Position numbers and translations under genes: made by a program. Under the pieces are notes generated by a model. That model worked only from the letters and a program-made list of their open reading frames with translations. It ran no database searches and was not told where the DNA came from. Of a stretch of DNA of 64,000 nt, positions 33,997 to 46,284 are shown piece after piece; position 1 is the stretch's first letter, and each line of letters opens with the position of its first letter. Source of the stretch: Stereum hirsutum FP-91666 SS1 (taxonomy: Eukaryota; Basidiomycota; Agaricomycetes; Russulales; Stereaceae); contig NW_006763138.1 in assembly GCF_000264905.1 (NCBI RefSeq), positions 2,008,375-2,072,374 on the forward strand, in the 5' to 3' direction.

Positions 33997-36900
33997 TCAC
34001 AGAACGTCCAGCGGTGGCGGCGAAGGGGCAACTCTCGGGAATCTTGGACTCGATGGCGTTGGCGGCAATAACATCCCCGGACTCACACTCTCCCCAAACC
34101 TCCCCGACATCGAGCTCCCAGGACGTACACCGCTACTCCCACCTAACACACCTACACTCCCCACACTCCCACCACTCGCTGTCCGTCCATGCATACTACT
34201 TACCCTGGCCGATACTGCTCCAATGCCCGCCATTCCGACCGATGAATCCATGTTGGCGATTACGCTCCCGTCTTCGCCATGGATCTGTATGATTGACGCA
34301 TCCCGCGTTCGCGCTAGTAGAGGCTCAGCCACGCCAGCACCTCCATCCCGCGCCATAGTAACGTCGCTCGCAGATCGTTCGTGACCAAAGCCGTAGCCTG
34401 ACGATCTGCGCTGTACCATCGAACCCTCGTGCCCCCGGTCAGAACCGCCATCGGAGCCCTTCGATTGCGACACGTCCACCGGCGCATGCTCGTCGACCAA
34501 GGTATCCCTCCATTCGAAAGTGTACCTGGGATCCCAGGGATCATTGTGCGATGCCGCCCTATCCTTGCTCCCATCCCGCTTCCTTGCCCTCGCCTTGACC
34601 GCCTCGTACCCAAACTCTCCAAACTCCATGTCCATCCCAGATCCCACATGCGTCCTCCCGCTATCCGTGGTGTACGAGCTAGAAACCCCCGTCCGTCGCT
34701 TATACTCCTCGAATCTGATCGCCCGCAGCGTATCTTCGCTCAGATGTCCGCGCTCATCTTCCCCATTAGTCTCCGAGGTCCTCCTCGCGAGCCTATACGC
34801 TGCACCACCAAGCACATCCATCTTTCTATCCCCGTCCGCAAACTCATCCACTCCCCTCTCCCTCCCTCCTGCCCTTCTCCATCTCCGCCTCATAAACCAC
34901 CACCTCCCCCCGAAGAGCGCCAAACAAAACGCGAAGAACCCGATCAACCCGATCAGGACGTCCAGTCCTACGCTTAACTTTTTATCCCCTCCGGTAGCAT
35001 CCGCGCCAGTCCCGCTCGACGAGCTATTGCTGTTCGACAACGGCTGGTTCAACACCCTCACCGTATTGAACTCCTCCAACGCCTTGGTCGGATCCGTCAG
35101 CCCCAGCAATCCCAACCTCGGGTTGATATCGTCGTTCAACATCTCCGTCCCCGTTCCTGATCCAGACGCATTAAAATTGCCGTTCGAATCCGGTACCTCG
35201 TACGCCATGACGGTGTATGTGTTTCGTAGAAAGGGAACGCCGAGTACGAAATCGTCCAGACCGCTGCTGGCGTCGTCCATTTCTCCGTTGGCGGTTTGGA
35301 TGAGGCCGATACAGGAGCCGGTGGTGGATGTTGAACCGGCTTGTTGGGGGAAGGCGGTGAGGTCGAGTGGATGGAGGGTGGTTTCGCTTTGGCCGTCGAG
35401 GGTGATGGTCATGTTGAGTGGCGTCGTGCACGGGACGTAGTCTACCACAAACGGACATAGTCTGTCAGCATCATGTCCGCTCGCACGACCCGAGCCTCAA
35501 CGGAGAAGAAAGAGTAGAAGACGGACTCACAACTCCCATCACTTGCCGGTCCGATCCCCAAAGCCCCATAGATACCGTTCGCAATGCTCGTACTGGTCAG
35601 AATCACCGGGACACCGCTATCCAAGACGGCGGACGGAAACACGCCTCCGCTCTTCCCCCTGCCCAAATCTATCTCCTTCGCATCCCCATCCACGTAGACC
35701 GTGAGTCCCCTCACATTAAGTCTCCAAAAGAACTCCCCAGTGCTTTCGGCCAACACCCTGCTATAAGTCACCTTACTCGGATCGTCCAAGATTTCGCTTG
35801 GATGTCGACCGATGCCCAGGAAAGATGAAGGGGAAGTCGATCCGGGACGGGCGAGGGAGAGTGAGATGAAGCGGGAGGAGGGTGCGGAGGTGGATGGTGC
35901 GAGGCCGAAGAGATTCGATGCGAAGACGGCGCCGTCGGGAGCGTCTGACGTCGTTGCTGGGAGTTGTTGGGCGATAACGGAGTTGAGGGGGAGAGCGAGG
36001 CCTAAAATGCCGTCGAATTCGTATTCGAGGGGTTCGGAATCGACTGTTGTGGCGGCGGCTGCACGTACGAAGGAATAAGAAACGATAATTAGAGACAGAG
36101 GAGGGTTACCCTTCGTGACGAAAATCAAGACGTACCTAACGCCTGATTTGAGACGGTATACCCTCCAAGCGTGACCTGATCCCAATATATAGGTCCAGTA
36201 ACGCTTCCCGCCAGATAGCTGATACTAAAGTCGACATTCGTGGCCGTTGCTGTTGAAGGATCGTATAGTCTTCCACCTGTTGACGAGCACGCGGATGTGC
36301 TACATTGTTTTGATGCCAACCACTATATAACACCAGAAAGCGATGCGTCAGCACAGGGTTGCAACGCTGAGAGGCTGGGTGGGCGAGTGGATAGAATAAA
36401 TGAAATGAACGGATAGATGGCGTGGGGACGAGTGAAGTTCATCGAAATAGGAACGTACGAGATCAGAAGAGCCCATGTCTACTTGTACGCTCATATTCTG
36501 GTTGTTAAGGCCCACGCTGATGGCGACGGTGTATACGCTGAAAGAGAAAAAGAAATGAGCACATCGATACAGACTCAAATCAGAGCATCGGAAATATGAA
36601 GTAAACACGACAACGAAGAACATAAACCGGGAGCCAAGAGTGTATACATTATTCCGTTCAGCCGCCCGTATTGTGAAGTCATGCCGGGGTATCGATGGCA
36701 CAAGCGAACGAGGCAGTCAAGTAGCAGCACGCCCTCCGAACGAACCTCCGAACATAAACGACCAAGTACATATCGCAATATGACCGCCGTTGAAAAGGAG
36801 CGAACTGTGGCACAGATTCGACAAAAGGCTGCTGAACTATCACGTTCTTCGCAACTGCTGATTGAGCACGAATATGGATGTTCTCCCGTTAGACGTGGAT

Positions 36901-38833
36901 GATGGTGCAATGAGCTCAGCCTGAGACGACGCGCCACATCTGTACTGAACACGACCGACACCACTCGTAGCTGGCAGAAAAAGGCATAACGAAGCAAATA
37001 AAATCCCGTAAAACCAACGCAGAACGAGTCTAACATTGAAACGTCTGCATCGAAACGGGTTTGCCCACAGCTAAACACGGCCTAGCGTCGTCAAATTTAG
37101 ATAGGACGTATCGCACCATGCACCCTCCCTCACTTGCAAGCTACGAATTATCTGGATCGAGAGCGTGAATCTGTGAGGAAGAGTGTAGAGAGGACAAGCG
37201 ATCTCAAAACATGTCCGAGCGCTGGTATTCAAAGCAGAGCGCCACATTTCAAACGCCAGCCGTCTGCGCCACAATTCGATCAAGCAAACAAGACATACTC
37301 GCTCCAATCAGTAGGCATCTTCGCGAGTGACATCGGGAGGATCTGTCTTCAGAGACCGGAGCAAGACGTATTGAGAAGTTCGATCTCTTCAAAGGGATGG
37401 GATGGAAGTGGCTCTTCGCGCGAAAGCAGCAGACTGTATCGATAGATAGTTTAAGTCAGCCAACCAGCCATCCACTTTGGTTGTCCACAGCTACCGCGAT
37501 ACTTCAAGGCAAACAGGCAGCATTGAATGATGAACTGCAGTTTCGCCTCCTCCACGGTATTTGGCAAAGGCAGCGGTACACCAGTCAAACAAGCAGAGGT
37601 CGTAATGAACCAACTCCAGTGTCAGGGCGCAAGCGCGAGGTTCACCTCAATCGTACTAGATTCGGAGCGTAACACAACGATCCACCATTCCCGCAGAAAT
37701 GGTATTCAAAATGCTTGCCCGAATTCTGCTCCTCGGAGGGACCTGTGTACGCTCGATGGTGAACAAACTCGAGTCTCGTACGATCGAGTACGCATTCTGA
37801 AGCACGACTCGCACATCGCAGGAATCTGAGCGCAGACTGAAATATCCTCTCATACTGCACGAGGAAAAAGAGGGGTGGCGGCAGGCATATCAATAAAACT
37901 GACAGGAAGCAACGACGGGCGCTGATGGTTTCGATAGCCGACAGGATTCGGAGGACACTAAAAAAAAGTGAACGAAGATGCGGCCCCACAATTACCGTAC
38001 GGAACGCGGCGAAAAGTCAGATGAAGGAGCCTAAGGGGTCGCGTACCCAGATGGGTAGGTGCAAAGGCTGGGTGTTGATCCCAAGTGAGACAAGTAGCAC
38101 AAGAAGGTCTACGAAGTCGAAGGAAATGACCGAACACTATTGCTCGTGTTCGGATGCGCTCAGGAAGGACGCGAGGACGAAGCGAGAACACGACCATATT
38201 CGAGTAGGAGAACCATAACACAGCTTCACGAGTTGTGGAATAGCCCGTCCTTGTCGAAGCGGTGAAGATAAGCGAAAGTGCACGCTCAGGCTGCAGGATG
38301 TATACACATGCCCGATAGACGCTCGAGGGTCAAGGGCGTAGGGGACTACGGCTTCGAGATGAAGGAGGGAGGCCGATGTGAGAACGAGAGACAGACAAGA
38401 TAACGGTGTTGATCACAAGATGGGAGCGCCTGCAGTCGCTCGTTTGACTAGAACAAAACAGAAGGTGGCGAAGAGACCTAGAGAGGTCGGTAGCCTCGGC
38501 ATACCCCACAGACACGATAGAAAAGGACTGAAAGAAGAGATTGGAACGGAAATAACAGAAGCAAGAAGAAAAAAAAAGAAAAAGGTATTCTGGAAAGGGG
38601 ACTCACGCTTCGTAGAAACCTCCGCCGACCATATCCAGTGGTAAAACGATGCCGTCTTGTCCTCCGTCTCCTTCTACCCCACTCAGTCCATCTCTCCGTC
38701 CCACCCGACCTCGACTACTCACATCTCTGTATCCCCGCTCCTTCTCCTCGGGATAGATGTCAGAATCCGACTGAGACGCGCGCTGCTTTCCCTTCCAAGA
38801 CGCCGAGGTGTATCTCGACCGTAGAGATGTCAT
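33997..38833 (-). CDS. membrane-anchored pepsin-family (A1) aspartic protease-like protein with DMGS site
   Basis: Exons 38833-38607, 36537-36459, 36322-36136, 36058-35531 and 35441-33997 join in frame to about 821 residues. The pepsin fold is recognisable from IVLPLDMV, YTVAISVGLNNQNMSVQVDM and FDGILGLAL to VLGVPFLRNTYTVMAYE. The second catalytic motif is intact (LDSG, Asp311). The first reads DMGSS (Asp96) where active members have DTGS. A Ser/Gly-rich stalk precedes one transmembrane segment at about residues 500-519 (IGLIGFFAFCLALFGG), followed by a basic stop-transfer sequence and a ~300-residue cytosolic tail rich in Ser, Gly and Arg with a short proline-rich end. Similar transmembrane A1 proteins occur in many Agaricomycetes. 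No signal peptide is seen at the modelled start, so a further 5' exon may be missing. The first intron is about 2 kb. Confidence 0.78.
36538..38606 (-). other. ~2.07-kb intron of the aspartic protease gene
   Basis: The donor GTGAGT at 38606 and the acceptor TTTCTCTTTCAG just before 36537 are both strong, and joining them keeps frame and restores the family order (GGGFYEA then VYTVAISVG). Introns elsewhere in the window are mostly 45-105 bp. No conserved protein, second exon or mobile-element end was found inside; frames such as 36575-37078 minus look like chance. An old insertion that enlarged the intron, or an unrecognised nested gene or RNA, would explain the size. Confidence 0.5.
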
Positions 38834-39455
38834 GTGTGTTGCTACGCCCAGCCGCGCCCCGTTCGTTCAAGTCGGTGCGTATAGTTTGACGATCGTGAAA
38901 TGGTACTACAGGAGCAAGATAAGATGATGGAACTGAGAGAGGAGTAGGAGGAGGAGATGATGGTCCGAGTTCAAAAGTTGAGGTTGCGGCGGAACGATGA
39001 ATGGGGCACCCGCCAAGCGATCACGAGAGCGTCTGTTCAGTTCGTCGACGGCTTCAACTCGCCGGCGGTGGGCTCAATCGTCCGTCGCTGATAGTATCGA
39101 CGCCCAATAATTCCGATAGATGAAGAATAAAAAGAAGGGAAAAGAGCGACGGGTGCCGGTAACGAGCGTAGTTGAGAGTTGCGTTGGAAAGCGGAAGCTG
39201 GGGAACGTCGACGACAAAGAACCCGTAAGCTGGCGGGGCTTTGGTCGGGGCCGCTCCGCTCTTTGGATCTCAGATCCCATCAATTCTCCTCGATCGTTTG
39301 GCGGGGCGCCGGGGTAAAAAGGTGGTTGTCTTTGACTCCCTTCTTCTCAGATCTTCCGAATCTCTCCGAGGCCCGTTCAGAGGAGGCCACGGCCTCGAGT
39401 TCCCGAGAACTGCACCACTGCTCTTGTCCACAGATGACTCCGGTACGACGATGAA
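38834..39455. other. upstream flank of the aspartic protease gene
   Basis: A signal-peptide exon for the protease would be expected here on the minus strand. I found no convincing ATG followed by a hydrophobic segment and a donor. Frames at 39074-39454 on both strands are unsupported. Confidence 0.3.
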
Positions 39456-41000
39456 CTCTTCCGGCTTGTTGATATCTCCGTCACTCTTCCTGAAGGGAAC
39501 TCGGATTCGCAGTCGTCATACATACTCTTTGCTCGGCGCTCAGGGCTCGTTGTATTCAGATATCGAATACGACTTCACTTCAACATCGCCGCTTATTCAA
39601 CATACCTTTCCTTACATGTAGCTCCATGGTCTTGCTAGCCCTTGGGAATGTCGAACGACGTCACCATCGAACTTGGTTGATCGTCACTTCTTGGTAGTTC
39701 GCGTTGCAGGTACTATGCCTGACCCAGTAATACAAATCTTACGGTAGGGCAAATTCGACTTCACGCCTCGAGTTCCCCTCCATTCTTCCTCAAAATATTC
39801 TACAAGGTGCATATACTGTCTAGTATCGTCTCTGGGTACTTCGGTTTGATGAATTTCATGCCTGATCCACCAAAATGCTCGATAATGTCGAAAATTTGCA
39901 CTTCGGACTCGCGACGCGCGTCGGAATGCTTCCGGCCCGCCAGAAGTGCAAATTTGTCTTACGGGGTGCAAGCAGTCGTCGTCGCGCTCGACGTCGACGA
40001 CAATATTGTCACTAGCGGAAAATGCCAGTAAAATCGGTGGACATGGCTAAGATGTTTTTTCATCTGCCTCGGTCATCATTGCAGCGATCGGGTGTGTTGA
40101 AGGGGCTTAGTGCCATGAGAGCCGCAGAATTTGCACAACTGGGTCAGACATTGTACGTACTCTACGTCCCATATGCACATGCATTTTCGCTTATTCTCGT
40201 TGAATTTATCTGATCTGAACCCACAATGTCGAGAGCAGCGTTATATGAAATCGAAGACGGGTCTTCATGATGTACAACGCATGTCGATCTGCTCATGTTG
40301 CATCATGCCCCTCAGCTGGTACGTCCTGTGGTTCAGTCATGGTGCAAGGCCTATTTTCGCTGAGAAAACATTGTATCCGCCTTCCTTACCCCTCTTGTTG
40401 TACAGTCATATGGGTCCACTAGAGTAGTTTGAGGGTCTATTTCTGCTGCATTGTGTGAAGATCACTTCTATACGACAGTGAACTCTTCCTGCTCTCAACT
40501 TGCCGATATCGTCGTGACTCTGTCCTAACGCGGACTCGAATTCTCTTTACTCTCTTCGCTCGGCGCTTAGGACTGTTTGTATCCAGATATCGAAGCATGT
40601 TTCATCTCACCGCCTTCTTCCGTCGAGCTTTGCCTTCTATGAACTCTGACGATCGACAGTTCGTAATAATTTGCGCTGAACTGCCTGCTGCTATTTTATC
40701 CAAGAGCCGACAATAAAGCTGTCCGGCATCCCGCTGACCAGCGTGTTATACCTTCTGCAATCACTACGTTTCTTGATGATTAGGGAAAAGCTTCTGCTAC
40801 GCTTATCATCTACTACAGCCCTTTCACTGAGGCAACATCGTATCCGTCTTCCTCATTTCGCTTGATGCACAGTCATAAGCATTTGCTGGCCATTCGGTCA
40901 CTTGTACTATGTAGGTGAAAGCCTCAGTTACATATTCTTCTGCACAATTTCTGCTGTTTCGATACTTCTCGACTTGGACTACTTCCCGAAAGCTAGTAAT
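39456..41000 (+). repeat. degenerate tandem duplication
   Basis: Two diverged copies are recognisable. CTCGGCGCTCAGGGCTCGTT followed by CAGATATCGAA near 39533 returns near 40558 (CTCGGCGCTTAGGACTGTTT, CAGATATCGAA). A second pair, ACATTGTATCCGCCTTCCTT near 40370 and ACATCGTATCCGTCTTCCTC near 40834, has a shorter offset, so the right copy carries a deletion of roughly 550 bp. Neither copy has an intact reading frame. Confidence 0.5.
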
Positions 41001-41427
41001 AAACGCATCTACCTCTGATTAATAGTTCTGCCTGCTGGTCATAAAATCAGTCGTACTACTCACTTTCAAATCCGACTCTAACCCCGTACAAACCACAGGC
41101 TCCTCAATATTTTGACAGGTCGTGTGCTTCATCGGATTACGCCAATAAGAGGGTCCGCTCTCTAGCGAATACCCGTAATAAGGACCTTGAGCCCCGCGGT
41201 GTGCTAGTATAGGCCGTGCTCCTCCTGTGCTTCATCGTCGCACTGATGGTGTCGACATCTCACAAGAGCTCCCCTGTAAGCACCGACCGAAATCATGGCA
41301 GAGGCTCTCCAAGGTTCTGCGTCCTCTTTGTTGTATACACTATCGTATACCTGATGAATTTCCTTTATATTATTTTTACAATGTTTAAAGCATGCTGTTT
41401 CACTCGACCAGAGTAAGCCGCCATCCT
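41001..41427. other. intergenic, nothing recognised
   Basis: A plus frame at 41216-41416 (66 residues, hydrophobic) has no support. This is the 3' flank of the minus-strand gene ending at 41428. Confidence 0.4.
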
Positions 41428-43112
41428 TTACTTTCCCTTGGACTCCTTCTTCCCTCTTACACCGGATTCTGACCCTGAGACCGTCAGAGTCGCCATTTTC
41501 CCGGTAAGCTCATCCGCCGCCGCTTCCGTATCTGCCTTCTCCTTTGGCTTTCGTTTCGCTAAATGCTCTGCCTCTCTTTCCTCCTTGAAGTTCTTCGGGT
41601 CCATGTCCCAAGCTCTACCAAGATCTTCGAATGCTTCGGGTAGGTCGAACTTGAGGTTTCTGAGCTCCTTTTCGAGATCTAATGTATGTCTCCACATCCA
41701 AATCAACGCCTTTAGGAGATCAATCTGACCCCGGGTATGCGGTTTCGGATCAGGGACGTCTCTTATTTCCTTGAATATCGTAGAGAACTTTTTCTCCGAG
41801 ATATTCCAGCAAACGAACTCATAGCCATTATCACGGATGACCGGCCGATATCCATGGAAGGTTACACCGTCTGCGTCGAAGGCGAGGCCACAAATCCACA
41901 TCCAATTTGGGATTTCCTGTAAATGATGTGATAAGTTATAGGTTTGTCAAGGGGGTATCATTTAACGTACAATCTCCTCCCAAATAACTTTGGACTTCTT
42001 GGTGTTCTGCGGTTTGTCTTTCCATTGCTTTACGAGCAATGCCATAAAGACGTGGAGAGTAGGCTGAAGTGAACATGCCATCTGCGCAGGGACACTGGGG
42101 GTTCCTTTGCGCTTGGTTTCTCCTACCGCAATCACGGGGTCGAACCAACGCTTCCACTTCTGCCCTTCTTCATGCTCCAACACCATTCGAGTGAGTAAGT
42201 CGGCTTTGGGCTGAGAACCGAAACATCCCAGGATAGTAGGCTGATCTAGTTCATTGTCGCTGGTGATCGAGTCGTCTATTAGGAGCGCGTCCCACCAAGA
42301 TTATGACATCCGACGTACGCTCCATATGAACATCGGCCAGCATCCTCAAAGAATCCTTTTATCATCGCTCCGTAGCTTTGTTGAACCGCCAGCTCCGACA
42401 TTGGGTTTGCCAAGGCAAACGCGGAAATGACACGTTTCATAGCGCCGAGATAATTGCTGTGGTTCTTGTAGTTAACTTCATTCAGATACGAGTAATCCAG
42501 GATGGGCATGCCAGGATTAGGCTTGGTATCCTCGCTGAGACCACGTAAGATGGCCCCGGGGAATTCATTTTGATAAATCTCCAGGGTACTATCGAGTTCA
42601 GCTATAGCCCCATCCTTGCTCTGTATCATCTATCAGTGAAAGTTTAGAGTAGAATATCGTAAAAGGAACTGACTTTCCATGACGGGACAGTGAATGGAGT
42701 CTTCTGCCACCTGTTAAAACTGTAACGGGACATCTTGACGGTAGTGATTCTACTGGTTTGACTGGTTTCAAATACCCAACCGAACTTCTTGAGGGCTTCA
42801 ATATTGGCTTTGCTATGATCCAGACTTTGGTTAGCAGTATATACCGTGAGGTCAAAGCGAAGGGAGGATGAACCTTGCAGTTATTGCCCTCGCAGTTCCA
42901 GATAACTCCGTAGGAGCTCGTTTACTTGGTGCGGATAGTACTCTTTCGTCGCTGAAGATGATCGTATCTCTCGCGGGCTTTGGTCCATAATAATAATACA
43001 GGATTTTCCCCACAAATACGGCGTGTGCGTTCCGACATTGAAAAAGATCGGTGGGGCCCCCAGGAGTGACGCCAGGCCTTCCAGTATCAGGTTTGTTATC
43101 GAAAACGGACAT
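41428..43112 (-). CDS. hypothetical protein, 489 residues, family not recognised
   Basis: Five exons (43112-42874, 42812-42674, 42629-42332, 42275-41971, 41916-41428) with introns of 44-61 bp join in frame to 489 residues. The first and third introns use GTTCAT donors; the others are conventional. The protein lacks a signal peptide or membrane segment. It contains aromatic-rich stretches (YVGKILYYYYGPKP-like near the start; NWMWICGLAFDADGVTFHGY in the last exon) and ends in a Lys/Glu-rich, low-complexity tail (KEEREAEHLAKRKPKEKA, then SESGVRGKKESKGK). Regular exon-intron structure, an unbroken frame and protein-like composition argue that it is a real gene. I cannot assign a domain. It is probably a lineage-restricted basidiomycete family; a host-interaction or regulatory role would be guesswork. 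Confidence 0.65.
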
Positions 43113-43966
43113 GTTTAGGCGAAGATATATAGAAGTGAGCTTCGAGTAATATGCGATTGGATGGTGTTGGTGACCAGCTCTATCCTCAGAATGACTGTAT
43201 ATATACACATACACACATCTGTGCTATCAATATTCATCACTGACTGCTTACCCTCATAATACAATAGGTTGACCCATAATAAACGCTCACAATGTTTGAT
43301 ACTGTGTGCAGGAACAATAACATTTTTTTTAAAATCGTAACTCTACCTGCAGTCAACAGAGTGAAACGCCAGCGGGAAGCAGGGCCACTTCGGAACAGTT
43401 TGAGTACAGATCCAGCCCCGATCGTCAAACGGATGAAGAAGCCGACGCAACGGAAATTTTGATGGTCGTTTAATCCAAGAGGTGCGCGGGCGAGGAATTC
43501 CGCACACTGCTCAGCGCTCGGCTAAAAGACAAAGAAGCACCGAAATGAATTGGCAATGGGAGCGGTGCTCTGGGGTCCCTGCGGAGAATATGTGTGGCAC
43601 TGTGGCACTCATTCCCCGAGTCCAAACATATTCACGAAACGGGTGTGATCACGGCTGAAATGATGCAATAAGAGAATCAGTTTTTACAGTACAGGATTGT
43701 GTGTACTTAGTAGAGAAAAGTAGGCATATTACAAAGGCAGAAAGGGGTACCAAATTATTCATGTAGAAGTTTGAAGTAGTGACCTGTACGAGAAACTCCC
43801 AGTCAACTCTGCCAGTGTCCTTTCCAGCTCGATACGGTGACAGAATAGAGCCCAAAGGTACACCGTAAGATTCCTATATTAATTCAGTGGCATGGGTAGA
43901 TTTAAAACACCGAATGTATGGGAAAGTTGTGAATTCTCCGCACCTTCCTTCTTTCCTTCCAATGGA
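43113..43966. other. intergenic or unresolved 3' exons
   Basis: A T-run lies near 43321. A minus-strand frame at 43649-43855 could be a further exon of the unresolved gene around 44 kb, but no splice pair convinced me. Confidence 0.25.
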
Positions 43967-44432
43967 TCACGCATCCACAATGGCACTGGTCGGTCCGCCG
44001 TACTCGTGGCACTGGACGTACACCTGTCTGAAGCTGTGACGAAAGATCTCAAAGAGTAGGAGGATCAGCATATCCACGATAAATTGAGGTTTGAATAATA
44101 ACAACGGGCTCACAAATTTATCCTCTATAGACACATCGTCCATACACAAAGCCGCCGGGTGTGGTACACGTTTGTTGCTCCTCACCTCTTCGGCCGTTGC
44201 TTCATAGTCTTCAGGAGGAATCACACGGGGATCATTGACAGTTGAATCCAGGATGCCACAGGCATGGAGATAGTCCTATCAGTGTTGCAGCTTCCTGTTT
44301 CCCATGCTGTGGCGAGATCAAGGTCAAGGACAACATATTGACAGGCCCTGATTGTGCGGAGTCGGGCGAGCATATGAGAGACTTGAGGTTTGTCGAAGTG
44401 AGCACAAACGATACATTTGAGCAAGCGTTCAC
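43967..44432 (-). CDS. hypothetical gene, partial exon model
   Basis: Three pieces look spliced on the minus strand. One exon ends near 44344 (SLICSPDSAQSGP, donor GTCAATATG). The second is 44267-44116, after the acceptor CTGATAG (DYLHACGILDSTVNDPRVI, then DDVSIEDKF, donor GTGAGC). The last starts after CTTCAG near 44020 (QVYVQCHEYGGPTSAIV, stop at 43967). The 5' end is not resolved; exons may continue up to about 45280. Family unknown. Confidence 0.3.
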
Positions 44433-44831
44433 TCAGAACGATCTTCGCCATCACCGCTGTATTGCATGCCAAGTCAGTTATAGTACGTGTATGTCAACCA
44501 AAAACCAATCAACATACCTTTCCTATAATCATGCTCTTCCTTCTCAGTGGAATATGGAATGCTCGATCGTTGACGTAGTATGTTGCCATCAGCTGCAAAT
44601 GATGTGATGCACAGACGAGCGTGTCTGTCATCTATGATGTCAATTGTGAGATAGCGCTATAGGATGCAAAATACGAGTTTGTGATATGATGTGCTCACTA
44701 GAAATAAGTATGGGGTGCATGCAGTAGAGCAACAGAACTCAGATGAATCACAGGCTGGCTGTCGGACATCCGAGGCTGAGAAAAGGGTGAAAGGATAACC
44801 GGTAAAGTTGCCATCCGAATTTAGTTGTGGG

Positions 44832-44885
44832 CGACGTGAGGGTGCCAACGTGAGGGCGATGTGAGGGCGATGTGAGGGCGATGAA
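44832..44885 (+). repeat. short tandem repeat GTGAGGGCGAT
   Basis: The 11-bp string GTGAGGGCGAT occurs three times in a row (the last copy loses its final T context), preceded by two diverged copies (GTGAGGGTGCC). Probably replication slippage. Confidence 0.8.
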
Positions 44886-46284
44886 GGGAGCACAGGTGAA
44901 AGACAAGTATATTCACCACATAGATTATATATCAACAGAGAGCCTAGTCCGAGATTTTCGAGGATATAGAGAGTCACCGCACGGCAAGACAACAGCCTGC
45001 AGCTCGTTCACCCAAGCTTATTGTTGTGCATGAATCAAGATAGTAAGAGAGAGTCATACATGGCGCCAAGATACATAGACCTGCGGATACAAATGCTTAC
45101 GACCAAGCAGAACAATAGCGTGCATCGTAATAGCAAGAGCGACGTTGATTCGGACATGTAATCCTTCACCGTTTGATCATAAAGTCCGCGCGGGACGACG
45201 TGGCGGAGTTCGAAAAGTGCGAACGCCTCGACGTGTGGCGTTTTGTTTCTCCACATTCGCTCTGTTTTCTCAATGAACAACTAATCATCATGAGTAAAGA
45301 AGACTATTGTCTGCCGGAACGCTAATTGTTACTACCAGGTACACAAGTTACCAATGTGATTGCTGATTTTATGTATTCATCGATGAAGTCCACGACTTTC
45401 AGTTCGAATTTCTGTGGTATTGACATATCACTCGTTCCCCTTCATTTTGACCATATCCGCGAAACACCACGCTCTCCTATACTTACCTCCACTCCTTCTG
45501 GCGGCAAGCGTTCACGAGCCTTTACGGCTACTACAACCGATGTTCCCGCAAGCAAGCAGGCTCGCCATTACTGAATGTACTTACACATAAAAACGGACTG
45601 GACATTTTACGAAGCTTTGTACTTATGACGGTTCTTCGTGTATCTCCCATAACCTACCATAAGTAGTCGGATTCACTCGTTGTGTACAATCCTATACTAC
45701 GGGGCCACATCGTGCTACCCTACTTTCCTTCTTTCGCCACCGCTTGTCTGAACCAACGGCATATTATGAAATTGTTGTTTCTTGAAGGACCCCGGATGCA
45801 TGCCGTACCCTCCCCCCCTCTAAGCGAGAGTTAGGCGACGACCTTCAGATGTCCGGGATTTCTCGACCGCACGCCTCTTGGTTTAATCTGTCACTGTCTA
45901 CTAAGATGTCAATTTGATATATCAAACAGATGGAAGAATCGAAAGAGTGTAATCGGAGTGAAACTTGTATATGCTTGAACGTGCATCGGTTTTCAGTCCG
46001 ATGTTACTGACTAATCAATAGGCGGCCTCGATATTTCAGTCCGGTAGACGTTCCGGCTCCAATCTAGATTGAATAATTTTGTTGTCCTACGGCAAGGTAC
46101 TTAGTATACTGAGGCCAGAGCTGTAATGATCATCACAGAGGCTATCGATATAGAGGTCTTCATCGTGGTTCTATTGCTAAATTTACTTCACAGACTTGTT
46201 GGATTAGCGATCCATATATCTGACTCTAACAACACGACAACATATGCAAATAATATTTATATTACAGAGAGCCCACCAGGTTTC
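44886..46284. other. intergenic, no gene recognised
   Basis: Frames at 45035-45280 minus and 45326-45574 plus are possible exons of flanking genes, but I found no supporting splice context. The rest is AT-richer sequence with no repeats or RNA genes that I can identify. Confidence 0.3.

Noticed and set aside
34520..35440. 306-residue plus-strand open frame
   Set aside because: It is the antisense shadow of the last exon of the aspartic protease, whose minus-strand frame carries the transmembrane segment and pepsin motifs.
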